DNA from: Purshia tridentata
Taxonomy: Eukaryota; Streptophyta; Magnoliopsida; Rosales; Rosaceae
Assembly: GCA_003254885.1 (NCBI GenBank)
Contig: QANT01001106.1
Span: 1-33,292, forward strand
DNA: 33,292 nt
Direction: 5' to 3'
Both the position numbers and the translations under genes were made by a program. The notes under the pieces are model-generated. The model searched no databases, had not been told where the DNA came from, and saw nothing but the letters and a program-made list of their open reading frames with translations. Positions 18,665-27,779 of the stretch are shown in pieces (the first letter of the stretch is position 1; each line of letters opens with the position of its first letter).

Positions 18665-21600
18665 TGTAACACCCCGCACGTTCTAAAGCAGTTTTGAAAA
18701 GCTTTTTAAAAGTTTTCAGGATTTTATTTGAAAAGTAAAACGTTTTGGAGGTTTTTAAATTTTAAAGTTTTGACTTTTAAAGTTGGGCAAAAAGTTGACT
18801 TTTCGTTCCGAAGGACTTTTCGCGTTGACCTTGAGTCCGTTAGGAAGGTCTTGAGCTCACGAGTTCATTGACACGCGGCATGGGTGATTTAGAGTTACGG
18901 TTAAAAAGTTATGAATTTGGTAAAGGAGCTCAAGGTTGACTTTTTAAATTATTTGAAGTTTAGAGTTGACTTTGACATGGTTGCGTAGAGCTCGACTCCA
19001 CGAGTTCATAGACACGTAGCACGCGTTAAACGGAGCTACGGTTTGAAAGTTACGGACGTGTGAAGGGAAGGACAAATTGGTAATTTTGAAAAAGTGGTTT
19101 TTAAAAAGGTACAGAAACCCGAAAATTTCCAGATTTCTCTCTCCTCTCTCCCGCAGTTCTCTCTCTCTTCCTCGCGACTACACCTTCCAGCCGCGCCTTT
19201 CACCGGCCCATGGGGGCGCGTCCGGCGGCGGGTTGGGCTAGTTTTTGGCTTCCCGTGTGCGCCTCTCCTCCCTCTTCCCTCCGGTGGTGGCGGTTTCCCG
19301 TGGAACAGCCCAGAACTCGAGAAATCGCGCGTGCACAGTCGACGTCACCGTCGGCGATCTCCTTATTCCGGCGACGATGCGACCTCCCACCTACCCAGAT
19401 CTTCTCCCCTCGTCGAGCCCAGCTTGTTGGTGTGTTCGATTGCACCGTTGGACCGCCGTGGGCGGCGAATCGAGTGTGGGTGTGCCGCCGGCTTTTCGGC
19501 CAGTTTTCACCCTTTTCCGGCCACTTTTGGCCGTCGACCCAGGTTCGAGTTTTAATCCCCTCGATCTCCTCTACGTGCCCATGTAGTTTGTTTTAGCTAA
19601 ACGCGAGTTTCATTTTTGACTGTTGACCGCTGTTGACCGCCCGTTGCCCGTCGTAGGACTCGCTGTGTGTGACGGTTCCAGCGACCGTTCCTTGGTTTTT
19701 GGCCTCGAGCCAACCAGCCGAGCTTGTGGGTGAGTTCTCGGACCTTCTGCGTGTGTTTTCCGAGGGTTGGACAGCCACTATGCGTGGTGGTTCCCGCCGT
19801 TTCGGTTGATTGTTGGATTGATTGTGAACCTGTCGTGAATTCTGGTTTATTTCTTGGACTGTCTGGTCTTAACAGGTACGCTCGGCTTGGGGATTTGTAT
19901 TCCCGATGCCGTTATGCTGCCAGATTTTAGAATCCGTGCATTGGAGCCACGAAGGACACGAAGGGCAGTTTAGTCTTTTCGCGTGGTCACGGTGAGTGAA
20001 CCTAGGAATCCTTTAACTCTCAGTTAGTTAGTTACTTGGCTGTTTTGAATGCTTGGTTGTTTGGTTGCTGGTACTAGTAAGAGGGGTACGGAATTAGGAA
20101 TGGAATTTAAGTAAGGATCAGTGATTGTGTTGAGGGTTTGTGAATTCCAGTTGGAGACTTTCGGTTAGAATTGGGATTCCCAGGATTTTAAGATTATTGC
20201 CTTTCAAAGTGTTTTAGTATGGATTTTGGTTTTTGGAAACTGATTTTGAGAACTCAGTTATTTTTGGTTAAAGACAAAGATCTGATCTTAATTGTCAGGT
20301 TTTGGAAACTTGGTTCTTTAAAAAGGGATTTTATTTGTTGTGGTTTGAAGAACTTAAAAGTGGATTGAAATTGCCGTATGAGTACCCAACTACAGATAAG
20401 TTTAGGAAGGTCTTTGGGACCCATCGTGACACACATTTAGGCTTTGGGCCGTGTGTTGCAGTGCCTCGCCCTTTGGGGGCAGCTCTGCGTGCACGTATGA
20501 CCAGTTATTTGCCCTGCCTGTACGATGCAGAATTCCGTACAGGTGTATGGCCAGTTAGCTTTGCCCTGCCTGTACGATGCAGAATTCCGTGCAGGTGTAC
20601 GGCCAGTTAGATTCGCCCTGCCTGTACGATGCAGAATTCCGTACAGGTGTATGGCCAGTTAGCTTTGCCCTGCCTGTACGATGCAGAATTCCGTGCAGGT
20701 GTACGGCCAGTTAGATTCGCCCTGCCTGTACGATGCAGAATTCCGTGCAGGTGTATGGCCAGTTAGATTTGCCCTGCTCGTACGATGCAGCATTCCGTAC
20801 GAGTGTATGGCCAGTTTTCCAGGGTACTTAGATGACGGTTTTATTTATATTGTTAGCTTACAGTTGTTCTTGAGAATTACAGCTTTCAAATCTTAATTGA
20901 TATTTTAAGGACTTAACCAATTTTATTGATTTCTCAGAGTTTTCAGTTCTGGTTTTATAAATTGGGACTTTGATCAGTTTTATTATTTTCTAAAAGAGTT
21001 TTGCAAATGGATTTAAAAGCGGATTTCTACAAAGAGTTTTCAGTGGATTTTTATGAAATGTTTAAAGCTAGGGGAATCTCAAAGGGTGAAGTGTAGTGTT
21101 GGAAAACTTTGAATTTAAAGGTTTAGACGAGAATCGATTACCGAGGTTTGAGTAACAAAGGTCATTTGAGATTTAAGGGTAAGCAAAAGGTTTCGGAGTA
21201 TCAATGGTTTTACTTGAGGATTTAGTGTGTTCTAAAAGTTATTTGAGGATAGTGGAAGGATTAATTGAGGTTTTAGTTGGTTCTGAATGGATATCGAGGA
21301 TTCTAAGGTTATTGGAGAATCTAGTGGGATTCTAAGTCAGGACCTTGTGGTGTAATTCGAGGTGATCTTCAGTTAGAGGTTAAATGGAGGATATTTGAGG
21401 AAATTAAGGATCACAGTGGATTTGATCGGTTTAGTGGATTGATGATCAGTTTAAGGATTATGATTTATGATGCGTGGTTTGATTGGATTGGAGGCTTAAG
21501 CTGGTTTGTGACTAATTATTTTAATTGAGTTTATTTTGAGGTTTACAGTTAGATTTCACTCACACGAGCTCTAGTGAGCTTACCGGGTTTGTGTGTAAAC

Positions 21601-21894
21601 CCGGTGCACCTGTGGTTGGGTGCAGGGTTTGGTTTTGCAGGTGAGCAAGCTGAGGAGGCAGTGGAGAGAAGACGAGGCAGTGGGACCAACAGTGTTTTCA
21701 GAAAACTTATTTTACAGTTTTATTTTTGTGTAAAAGGTTTTACACTTGGTTTTATGTGAATGTGTTTTGTAAAGTTATAGTGATTTCAATAAATTATTTT
21801 ATATTCATGGCTCACAGTTCTAGAAACAGGGCCCACAGGAACGGTTGTCAGTTTTCAGCAGCTTGGACACGTGCCCGAGGGTCGGGGCGTGTCA
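18665..21894 (+). mobile_element. A-type solo LTR, 3230 bp, nested in copia element 3
   Basis: Starts TGTAACACCCCGCACG and ends GGTCGGGGCGTGTCA. The 5-bp direct repeat GATCA lies at 18660-18664 and 21895-21899. There is no internal region, so two LTRs have recombined to leave one. The first 500 bases contain an imperfect internal repeat of the GAGTTCATTGACACG block (18862 and about 18996). A GC-rich, CT-rich segment (19130-19600) gives several overlapping open frames that I do not consider genes. A six-unit 52-bp hairpin array lies at 20511-20822. Length and ends suggest a Ty3/gypsy element (inference). Related copies: 27780-29838 (inverted) and the B-type copies. Confidence 0.95.
20511..20822 (+). 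repeat. Six 52-bp tandem units, each an inverted repeat
   Basis: Units start at 20511, 20563, 20615, 20667, 20719 and 20771, spaced exactly 52 bp. Each carries CCTGTACG, an 11-base loop and CGTACAGG or CGTGCAGG, so the transcript can form an 8-bp stem. Unit 6 has CTCGTACG with CGTACGAG: two bases change on one arm and the matching two on the other. The variant CGTGCAGG turns one pair into a G-U wobble. No unit breaks the stem. Just upstream (20409-20500) is a conserved block with CTTTGGGACCCATC and CTTTGGGCCGTGTG. Function unknown; structured RNA, a recombination site or replication slippage are all possible. Confidence 0.93.
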
Positions 21895-21899
21895 GATCA

Positions 21900-22878
21900 T
21901 AACCATGTTTTCGAGTTTTTTAGTCCTCGAAGTGTCCAGAAGCGGTCTGGAAATCAGTGATATCTAGTGTGGCATTCATAGAAAATGATCCTTCGACGAA
22001 GTTGGTTTCACGAGGTCCGCGACTGGCGTAATACTCCTCTATAGCTTGCGTTAATGCACGAGAGGTGCGAGACCAATGATCAGTTCCTCCACAATGGTGA
22101 CATAGATCAATTTGATTATGATTCTGGGGGCAACAGGCTGGACCAGTGTTCCTCTCATTTTGAGTTCTTAAGTTCAAGTAACCGTGATTCCCATCATGTG
22201 GGCTTTAGCTACGGGAACTAGGGTTATGTGGGCCTTGGCTGCTTGAGCCTTGGCCACGTTGACCTCGATCATATGAAGCGTTCTTCTGAGAACCTTTCCT
22301 TCCATTTCTCCAGCGATCAGATATTAAGCCCTTTTCATGACCCCGGTTTCCCGTTTCGCGGTTTGAACCGCGATAAGCAACATCGTTTGCTTCAGGCAAT
22401 GGTATTGCTTTGGTACTGGCTGGTTGGGCTTGATCATTGTTTAATAATCAATTGTTATTCTTTTCAGCGAGCAACGAAATAGTGATCAATTTCGAGAACT
22501 TGGTAAAATGCCTCTCCCTGTATTGTTGCTTCAGGAAGAAACAGGAGGTAGGGAAGATAGAGTAAATCTTCTCCAATAGATCAGCTTTGGTGAGCTCCTC
22601 CCCATGAAATTTGAGGAGTGACCAAATTCGACAAATCTCCGAATTATACTCATTTACGGATTTGAAATCTTGGAAACGGATGATCTGCCATTCATGTCTT
22701 GCTTCGGGCATGGAAATGGTCCTTAGGTGGTTAAATCGCTCTTCTAGAGCGACCCAAAGAGCTCGTGGATCCTTTTCAGCGAGGTACTCAAATGAAGCTT
22801 TACATCTTGAGTCCACTATAAATGGTTTCTTCCAAAAACTTCCAAAGCGACAAAATCAAGCTTGTTGAGATTTGACAT
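21900..22878 (-). pseudogene. Element 3 gag, broken
   Basis: Minus strand, start taken at ATG 22878 (MSNLNKLDFVALEVFGKK), the usual gag start in this lineage. Soon after, part of the N-terminal domain is missing and the frame moves to RCKASFEYLAEKDPRALWVA and WQIIRFQDFKSVNEYNSEIC (22816-22448), the helical capsid-like region. A frame change near 22400 leads to a Gly/Arg/Ser-rich stretch. The zinc knuckle follows at about 22110-22065 (CHHCGGTDHWSRTS) with the last Cys changed to Ser. The C-terminal part ends beside the solo LTR target duplication. Confidence 0.85.
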
Positions 22879-22944
22879 TCTCAAGAAAGGAACAAATAAT
22901 AATATTTAGTGCTTTGGGCAATAACATCCATGAGCAACTAATAA

Positions 22945-23101
22945 GAACTTCAAGTTCTATCACATGGTAAAATGAATTCAGATTAGACATGTAAAATCTA
23001 CTGGTTTTATCATGTATGGTGAATTTATGAAGGAAACTTCAAGTTCCTTATATGGCATTATCGAAACTACAGGTTCGATATTTATGTATAAACTACTGGT
23101 T
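22945..23101. repeat. Five short palindromic motifs in the element 3 leader
   Basis: Palindromes of one consensus, roughly GAAACTWCWRGTTC, lie at 22945-22957 (GAACTTCAAGTTC, perfect), 22993-23008, 23032-23047, 23061-23078 (TCGAAACTACAGGTTCGA) and 23091-23101. Spacing is about 30-48 bp. They lie just upstream of gag in element sense. Confidence 0.7.
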
Positions 23102-23270
23102 CGTTAATTACCTGCAATTTCTACACATATATTATAATGCAGAAATATAAACAAGTAAGATATTTATATAATTCAAATAGAATTGAAAATAACTCAAGAT
23201 TGGTGATATAAATGATTCTGTCATTTACAGTATAAATATTAAATGAAATGAGCAATATCAAACAAATAAT

Positions 23271-23355
23271 AGCAGTGCAGTGGTAAGGCACTTGCATGTG
23301 GCCCGCAGGTCCCCAGTTCGGATCCCAGAGGAGGAAAGCTCTTTCTTCCTTTTTA
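23271..23355 (+). mobile_element. tRNA-derived SINE-like segment
   Basis: The A-box-like AGTGGTAAGGCAC (23279-23291) and the B-box-like AGTTCGGATCC (23315-23325) are about 35 bases apart, the spacing of an RNA polymerase III type 2 promoter. The text between them (TTGCATGTGGCCCGCAGG) resembles a tRNA anticodon region, and a T-run (23351-23355) closes the unit. No cloverleaf can be completed with confidence, so this is a SINE head or degenerate tRNA rather than a tRNA gene. It lies antisense inside the leader of copia element 3. Ends and target duplication are not clear. Confidence 0.55.
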
Positions 23356-23360
23356 CAAGC

Positions 23361-24200
23361 TTGAGCTTGAGCTTCAGGCTTAAGCCTGGGTTGCTGGCTT
23401 GGGCTCGGCATAGTTGGGCTGCAAGCCTTGCTAGGCTGTAGCCTACTGGACTGCAGGCTTGGTCTAGGCTGCGGGCCTGGTTGTGCCTTGAGCCGCGCTT
23501 GGGCTTGGGCCAGGTTGCGGCCTATAATGGGCTTGGGGGCCTAGCCTGGGACGCACTGCTGGGCTTGCAGCCTAGGCTGGCCGCGGGCCTGGTTGGGCCT
23601 CCGCTCTGCTGCGCCTGTGGCCTTGCTGGCCCTGTGGCTTGGGACACATTGCTGGGCTTGCGGCCTTGCTGGCCCTGTGGCCTAGCCTGGTTGGGCCTCC
23701 GACGCTGCGAGCTCGGCCTGGGCTGGCTTGGCTAGCTGCGGGCCTGGGCTGGCTTCGGGCCTATGCCTAGGTCTGAGACCACGGGGCCTGCTGGGCTGCA
23801 TGGCTATTGCGCCTTAGAAGGTTGCACGCATTTGTGCCTCGGGCCTGGGCAGCGGGCCTAGCCTTGGCCTGGGCATGGGCCTGGGCATGGGCCTGGGCAT
23901 GGGCCAGGGCCAACTTGGCCGGGTGGCTGTGCGCCTCCTCTAGGTTGCGGTCTTATTGGGCCCACGAGGCCTTCTGGGCTGGTGCACTCAATTTGGGCTT
24001 GTTGGGCCCATGCGGCCTGCTGGGCTGCATGGCCTATTTGGCCCACACGGCTTGTTGCAGGGGCAACAAGGTTGGGCTTAGGCCTGCCTTGACTGACGGC
24101 TACCGGCGGCTGCAGGCCGCCTCTGTTGGTTGCCGGCGGCTGCTGGCTGCCTGGGGTGGTAGCCGGCGACTGCTGGCTGCCCGAGATGATTTCCGATCAC
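23361..24200. repeat. GC-rich, A-poor degenerate repeat in the element 3 leader
   Basis: About 840 bases dominated by variations on GGGCCTGGGCTTG, with GGCGGCTGCWGGCYGCC repeats towards 24100-24180. A sharp core at 23871-23909 has seven GGG runs spaced exactly six bases apart. The long open frames here (for instance 23807-24211) encode only Ala/Trp/Leu runs and are not genes. In element-sense RNA the strand is C-rich. Confidence 0.8.
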
Positions 24201-24441
24201 TAGAAAATTAATTTTCCCTAATTTTCCACCTTTGTTAATTATTCAATCCAAAAACATGAACAAAAATATATAATCTCAATTAAATCAATCACATAGATTT
24301 AGGGTTCATGCTTCATGGAGATTTTTACATGCTATCAAAGTTTAACAAGCATGTATACAAAAAATTGTTCTAGAAAACCTACTCGGTTGAAGAACAGATT
24401 GAATGATAATCCTCTTTTGTTTGGCGATCCACAATCTCAGA

Positions 24442-24460
24442 GCTTGTTGTGCTGATAACA
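24442..24460 (-). other. Probable primer-binding site of element 3
   Basis: On the minus strand TGTTATCAGCACAACAAGC follows the 5' LTR directly. It keeps TATCAG of the initiator Met-tRNA type (TGGTATCAGAGC) but departs from it elsewhere; this form occurs in short-LTR copia elements. Confidence 0.6.
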
Positions 24461-24636
24461 TGTTGTAAAAATATATGACTAGGGTTTGTGGAGGCAAAGA
24501 GAATCTTCACGTTCTCTTATTCATTCAGGAATATATATACTTATACAGAGGTAGGGTTTACTCACTTTAATAAATTACAAGTATACCCCTACAACTAATT
24601 ACAAGAATAGCCACACTAATAAAGATATTTACAACA
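24461..24636 (-). repeat. 5' LTR of copia element 3
   Basis: 176 bp with perfect 9-base inverted ends TGTTGTAAA and TTTACAACA. The target duplication GTTTG follows at 24637-24641. On the minus strand TATAAGTATATATA (about 24533-24546) is a candidate TATA region. Confidence 0.93.
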
Positions 24637-24641
24637 GTTTG

Positions 24642-24839
24642 AATATACAGATTTCATTTTTAAATTTGTATGATTATTTCAATGATTGACCTTCAGCATG
24701 AGATTGATCTTTTGGCATGATATTATTTGAGTATATTACAATTGAGTGATATTTATACACCATTATCAAAAAATTTATTTGTTCATGTTGCATTTTATTT
24801 TATAAATATCTCTCCATAGTTTAGATTCATGGATTCCTT
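24642..24839. other. Right flank of copia element 3
   Basis: AT-rich DNA that would have been continuous with 14591-14703 before element 3 inserted. No gene seen. Confidence 0.45.
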
Positions 24840-25345
24840 ATGCATTCTTGGGTTGATTTTCAATTTTGAAGTGATTTGGTAGATGGATTGAGAAATGGTT
24901 TTGAAACTAGGGGAGTTCAAAGAGAGATGTAAGGTCTTTGAGTAAAGCTTGAGTTAAAGCAATTTTAAAAGGTAAAACTATTTTAACTTTAGTTTGTCTA
25001 CTCACTTATTTCCAGGTTTCTCTATTTGGTTTTTAACTCCCAACCCCCCCCCCCCCCNCCCCCCCCCCCCTCATCGAGGTCGGGTTGTACTAGGTTGAGG
25101 CATCGATCTTTCACATTCAGATTAGCGGTATCTTAGAAACCATGATTTTTCTCTAAATTAGTTTTATATTTTGAGGTTGTAACTTAATTAAGTATGTTCT
25201 GATAACTCTGAGTTTCGGTGAATAAGATCTTTTGGATATGAAATTTTATTTGGATTGGAGATCCTTTGGTTGTGGCTTGCGTGGTTGCAGTTTAGTAGTG
25301 TTTCCAGTTTTAAGTTGGATTAGTCTAATTTCAAGGATGGTTTTG
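24840..25345 (+). repeat. Diverged 3' fragment of a B-type LTR
   Basis: Blocks match the ends of the B-type LTRs in order: GAAATGGTTTTGAAACTAGG, then AAAGAGAGATGTAAGGT, TCTACTCACTTATTTCCAGG, GAGATCCTTTGGTTGTGG and TAGTCTAATTTCAAGGATGG. Divergence is much higher than between the other copies, so this is an old piece. A run of C from 25044 to 25070, with an N at 25058, sits where other copies have CCCAGG or CCCCCCAGG. It joins the glycosyltransferase fragment near 25346. Confidence 0.65.
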
Positions 25346-25695
25346 CCAAAAGTTCAGCCTTCCAACCACCTTGAATTCACCTTATTTCCAATATCAGATG
25401 GCTTGACTACTCATGAAATTTCATTTGGGAATGTAGTAGCCATTCTAGTGGCTCTTAATGTCAATTGAAAAGCAAGTTTCCAACAATTCTTGAGTACTCA
25501 AGTGATGGAACAAGAACCGCAGAATAAAATCACCTGCATCATCTATTATGAATTCATGCACTTCTTTGAAACTATGGCTAATTCTCTAAACATTCCAAGC
25601 ATCATATTACACACCACCAGTGCTTCTAATTGGCTTTCTTGTGCTGCCGTCTTACAACTTCATTCAAAAGGCTATGTTCCCTTCCTAGGTACGTG
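25346..25695 (+). pseudogene. UDP-glycosyltransferase fragment (UGT76-like)
   Basis: The plus frame gives PSNHLEFTLFPISDGLT, VVAILVALNVN, a TGA (25466-25468), then in the same frame ITCIIYYEFMHFFETMANSL, IPSIILHTTSASNWL and LHSKGYVPF. This matches the N-terminal, acceptor-binding half of plant family 1 glycosyltransferases, which transfer sugar from UDP-sugar to small molecules. The pattern ISDGLT and the following Ile-Leu-Thr-Ser stretch point to the UGT76 group. About 110 of the usual 450 residues are present. The catalytic His region and the C-terminal UDP-binding PSPG box are missing. The TGA replaces what is normally a Cys codon. After VPF the sequence CTAGGTACGTG could be a splice donor, but no second exon is visible. 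Pseudogene. Confidence 0.78.
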
Positions 25696-25766
25696 TCATA
25701 TCTTTCTGATTAGAATACAATGCACATATGTGTCTATCTTGCAAAAGCCATTGTAATAACCTTATT

Positions 25767-26645
25767 AGAAAATTACCAAAATAGTCCACTTATTGTCCCA
25801 TTTACCTCGGTTTGGTTCACGAATTTTTGTTGTTGACATTTTGATCCACAAACTATCTGCCATTTGCCATTTTGGTCTATTCTGTTAAAATTTCATAAAT
25901 AGACGTTAAATGAATGAAAAAATTGTCAATTTCAATCCTAGTTTTTCAGCTTTTTTCTTTTTAATTTTCACCCAACTTTTAACATACCAAATGTCAACCA
26001 AATTAACCAATCTTATACTAGTTTCGAAGCTATGAATATCCTCGTTACAGCCATACAAAAAGTAGTCAAAATAAAGCTATAAAACTCTAGATAAATAATT
26101 ACAAAGTAAGTTACCTGAAACTACAACTTTTTCATAAAATTTTGGAATTTTCTTCCAATTTCAATTTCCTTCGAATTCAACACCTCAAATCAATTTCTTA
26201 GGCTACTAAGAACATGTTTACAGTCTTCCAATCCATCACCCAACCTCAAACCAACCTAGAAATCAAAATCTCAATTAAGAACATAAAACCCCAAAACCGA
26301 AAAATTGATAAGTAGAATTTTCCTTCAATTCTCTTCCTTGTGACCCAAATAACCCAGAAAATGAATGTGAATTGAAGGAAAATTCTAGTTGGGGTGTAAT
26401 TATCCATTTTTTGGTTTTGGAGTTTTATGTTCTTAAGTGAGATTTTGATTTTTAGGTTGGTTTGATGTTGGGTGATAGATTGGAAGACTTTAAACACGTT
26501 TCTAGTAGCCTAAAAAATTGATTTTAATGGAATGGACCGAAATGGCAAATGGTAGATAGTTTGTGAATCAAAATGGAGACAAAAAAAATTCATAGACCAA
26601 ACCAAGATAAATGGAACAATAAGTGGACTATTTTGGTAATTTTCT
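25767..26645. mobile_element. Long foldback MITE, 879 bp
   Basis: The outer arms 25767-25893 and about 26520-26645 are inverted copies at roughly 90% identity by eye, starting AGAAAATTACCAAAATAGTC. Inner arms 26182-26331 and 26369-26519 continue the inverted repeat up to a perfect 19-bp stem (TAGAATTTTCCTTCAATTC at 26313-26331 with 26369-26387) and a 37-base loop. About 290 bases (25894-26181) are present only in the left arm, so they look like a later insertion or a loss from the right arm. Flanks CTTATT and CTTAGT agree at 5 of 6 positions and may be a worn target duplication. No transposase. The superfamily is not certain. Confidence 0.75.
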
Positions 26646-27779
26646 CTTAGTATAAATGCAAATCCAATGTGATGATATTTCTATCTGCCTTAAGGAATTC
26701 TTTTATTCAGTCTATTCCCAATATAATATATTTCTTTGTTCCATACTTTTCTTTTATATTCTAGTCAATTGAATCTGTTGAATTGTTGTAGGTTGCTTTT
26801 TCTCCCCTAATGGCTCCATCTGTGAGGTAACCCGGACAAAGAAAAGCCATCAAAAATCTCGACACCAAATCCCTCTAGACCCCAAACTTCCATTTCTCCT
26901 ACCCGTTGTCGACCTTGCATGGCGCTTCGTCTAGCCGAGCTTGAAACAATAAACACTTTAATTTATCTAACCACTGGTTTTTGTTTTTCTTAGTTATAAA
27001 TAACTAGGACCACAAGTCGATCTGGCTTGCAGACTCTCTGTCACTGAACCTCGTGCCTAAACTTCATCCCCTGAAGATCAAGGATCTGTCAATGTCCAAC
27101 TTTGACACATTTTAAAAATATTTGAATGTAGTAGTTAATCCATATGATGTTAGGATGCCCTCAGCGATCGTTTGTAATACTACGGAATGCCTTGAAAAAT
27201 CATCACTAGCACAAATCCAGCTAATGGTTACAAGTTAAAATATGAACTTCAACCCTGCTTACACTGCAAAGAAACTCGGATACGATTGATCATAGAGTCC
27301 AGTCTAGGATATAGAAGAAGCTCAGCTTGTTCTAAACACATTAATTCCCCAATTTCATTAGAAATAAGTTCTGAGTGGAAGAGAAGAACATAGAAAGAAT
27401 AAAGAAAGAGATGGCTAGGGGAAGAAATTGTGTAATATCGTAAGGGCTTAAATTGCATAAAACACTTAAAAATTTTATTTTTTTAAAGAAAAAGTAATAA
27501 ATTATATATTAATTGATGTGGCATATCTTTAATCACTAGATTATCTAAATGGAGTGGATTAATGAAAGGTACCAAATAGCACCATTTCTCAAAGCCCTTT
27601 GGGTTTGTTTTGAGAAATTGATTCAAGACTTTTTTGTATAGAATAAATTTCTAGAAATTTTAGATGAATTTGATTTGGTTGCGGTTGCACCTAAATTTAG
27701 GTATAGGTTGCCTACATACCCTCTCATGGCTGCCAATTTCTTTCTTCCTCCCTCCTTCCTAACAAACCAGCACCCAACC
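26646..27779. other. Gene-poor DNA with a possible exon scrap
   Basis: AT-rich. Around 26815-26960 a coding-like stretch (frame with KPSKISTPNPSRPQTSIS and CMALRLAELETINTL) follows a pyrimidine-rich region; I cannot identify it and it may be chance. The rest shows nothing I can name. Bases 27620-27779, next to the inverted LTR, may be host DNA or a scrap of that element's internal region. Confidence 0.35.

Larger units (their letters stand above)
14709..24636 (-). mobile_element. Complete Ty1/copia element 3 with nested solo LTR
   Basis: The 176-bp LTRs at 14709-14884 and 24461-24636 differ at only two positions (14713/24465 and 14788/24540). Direct repeat GTTTG flanks the element (14704-14708 and 24637-24641). 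The element reads on the minus strand: 5' LTR, PBS, long leader, gag, [solo LTR 18665-21894], protease, integrase, linker, RT, RNase H, 3' repeat region, PPT, 3' LTR. Removing the nested LTR and its duplication leaves about 6.7 kb, longer than the roughly 5 kb usual for short-LTR copia elements; the excess is mostly leader. Short LTRs, gag starting SNLNKLDFVALEV and protease motif DSATTHT suggest the Ale-type lineage (inference from family knowledge). Frameshifts, a deleted integrase core and a changed RT active site make it non-autonomous. Confidence 0.95.

Noticed and set aside
19094..19596. Overlapping open frames of 113-153 codons in the GC-rich part of the A-type LTR
   Set aside because: Three plus frames and one minus frame are open together because of base composition. 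The inverted copy (27780-29838) does not keep any one of them, and no domain is visible.
20511..20822. CRISPR array
   Set aside because: Regular repeats, but the whole 52-bp unit is repeated with no unique spacers, and this is a plant LTR.
23271..23355. A functional tRNA gene
   Set aside because: Box A and B are recognisable but the acceptor and anticodon stems do not pair well, so SINE-like is the safer call.
23807..24211. 134-codon frame with an Ala-Trp run
   Set aside because: Produced by the GGGCAT/GGGCCT repeat; a mirror frame exists on the other strand.
26246..26497. 83-codon minus frame
   Set aside because: Falls inside the foldback MITE; no coding signal beyond lack of stops.
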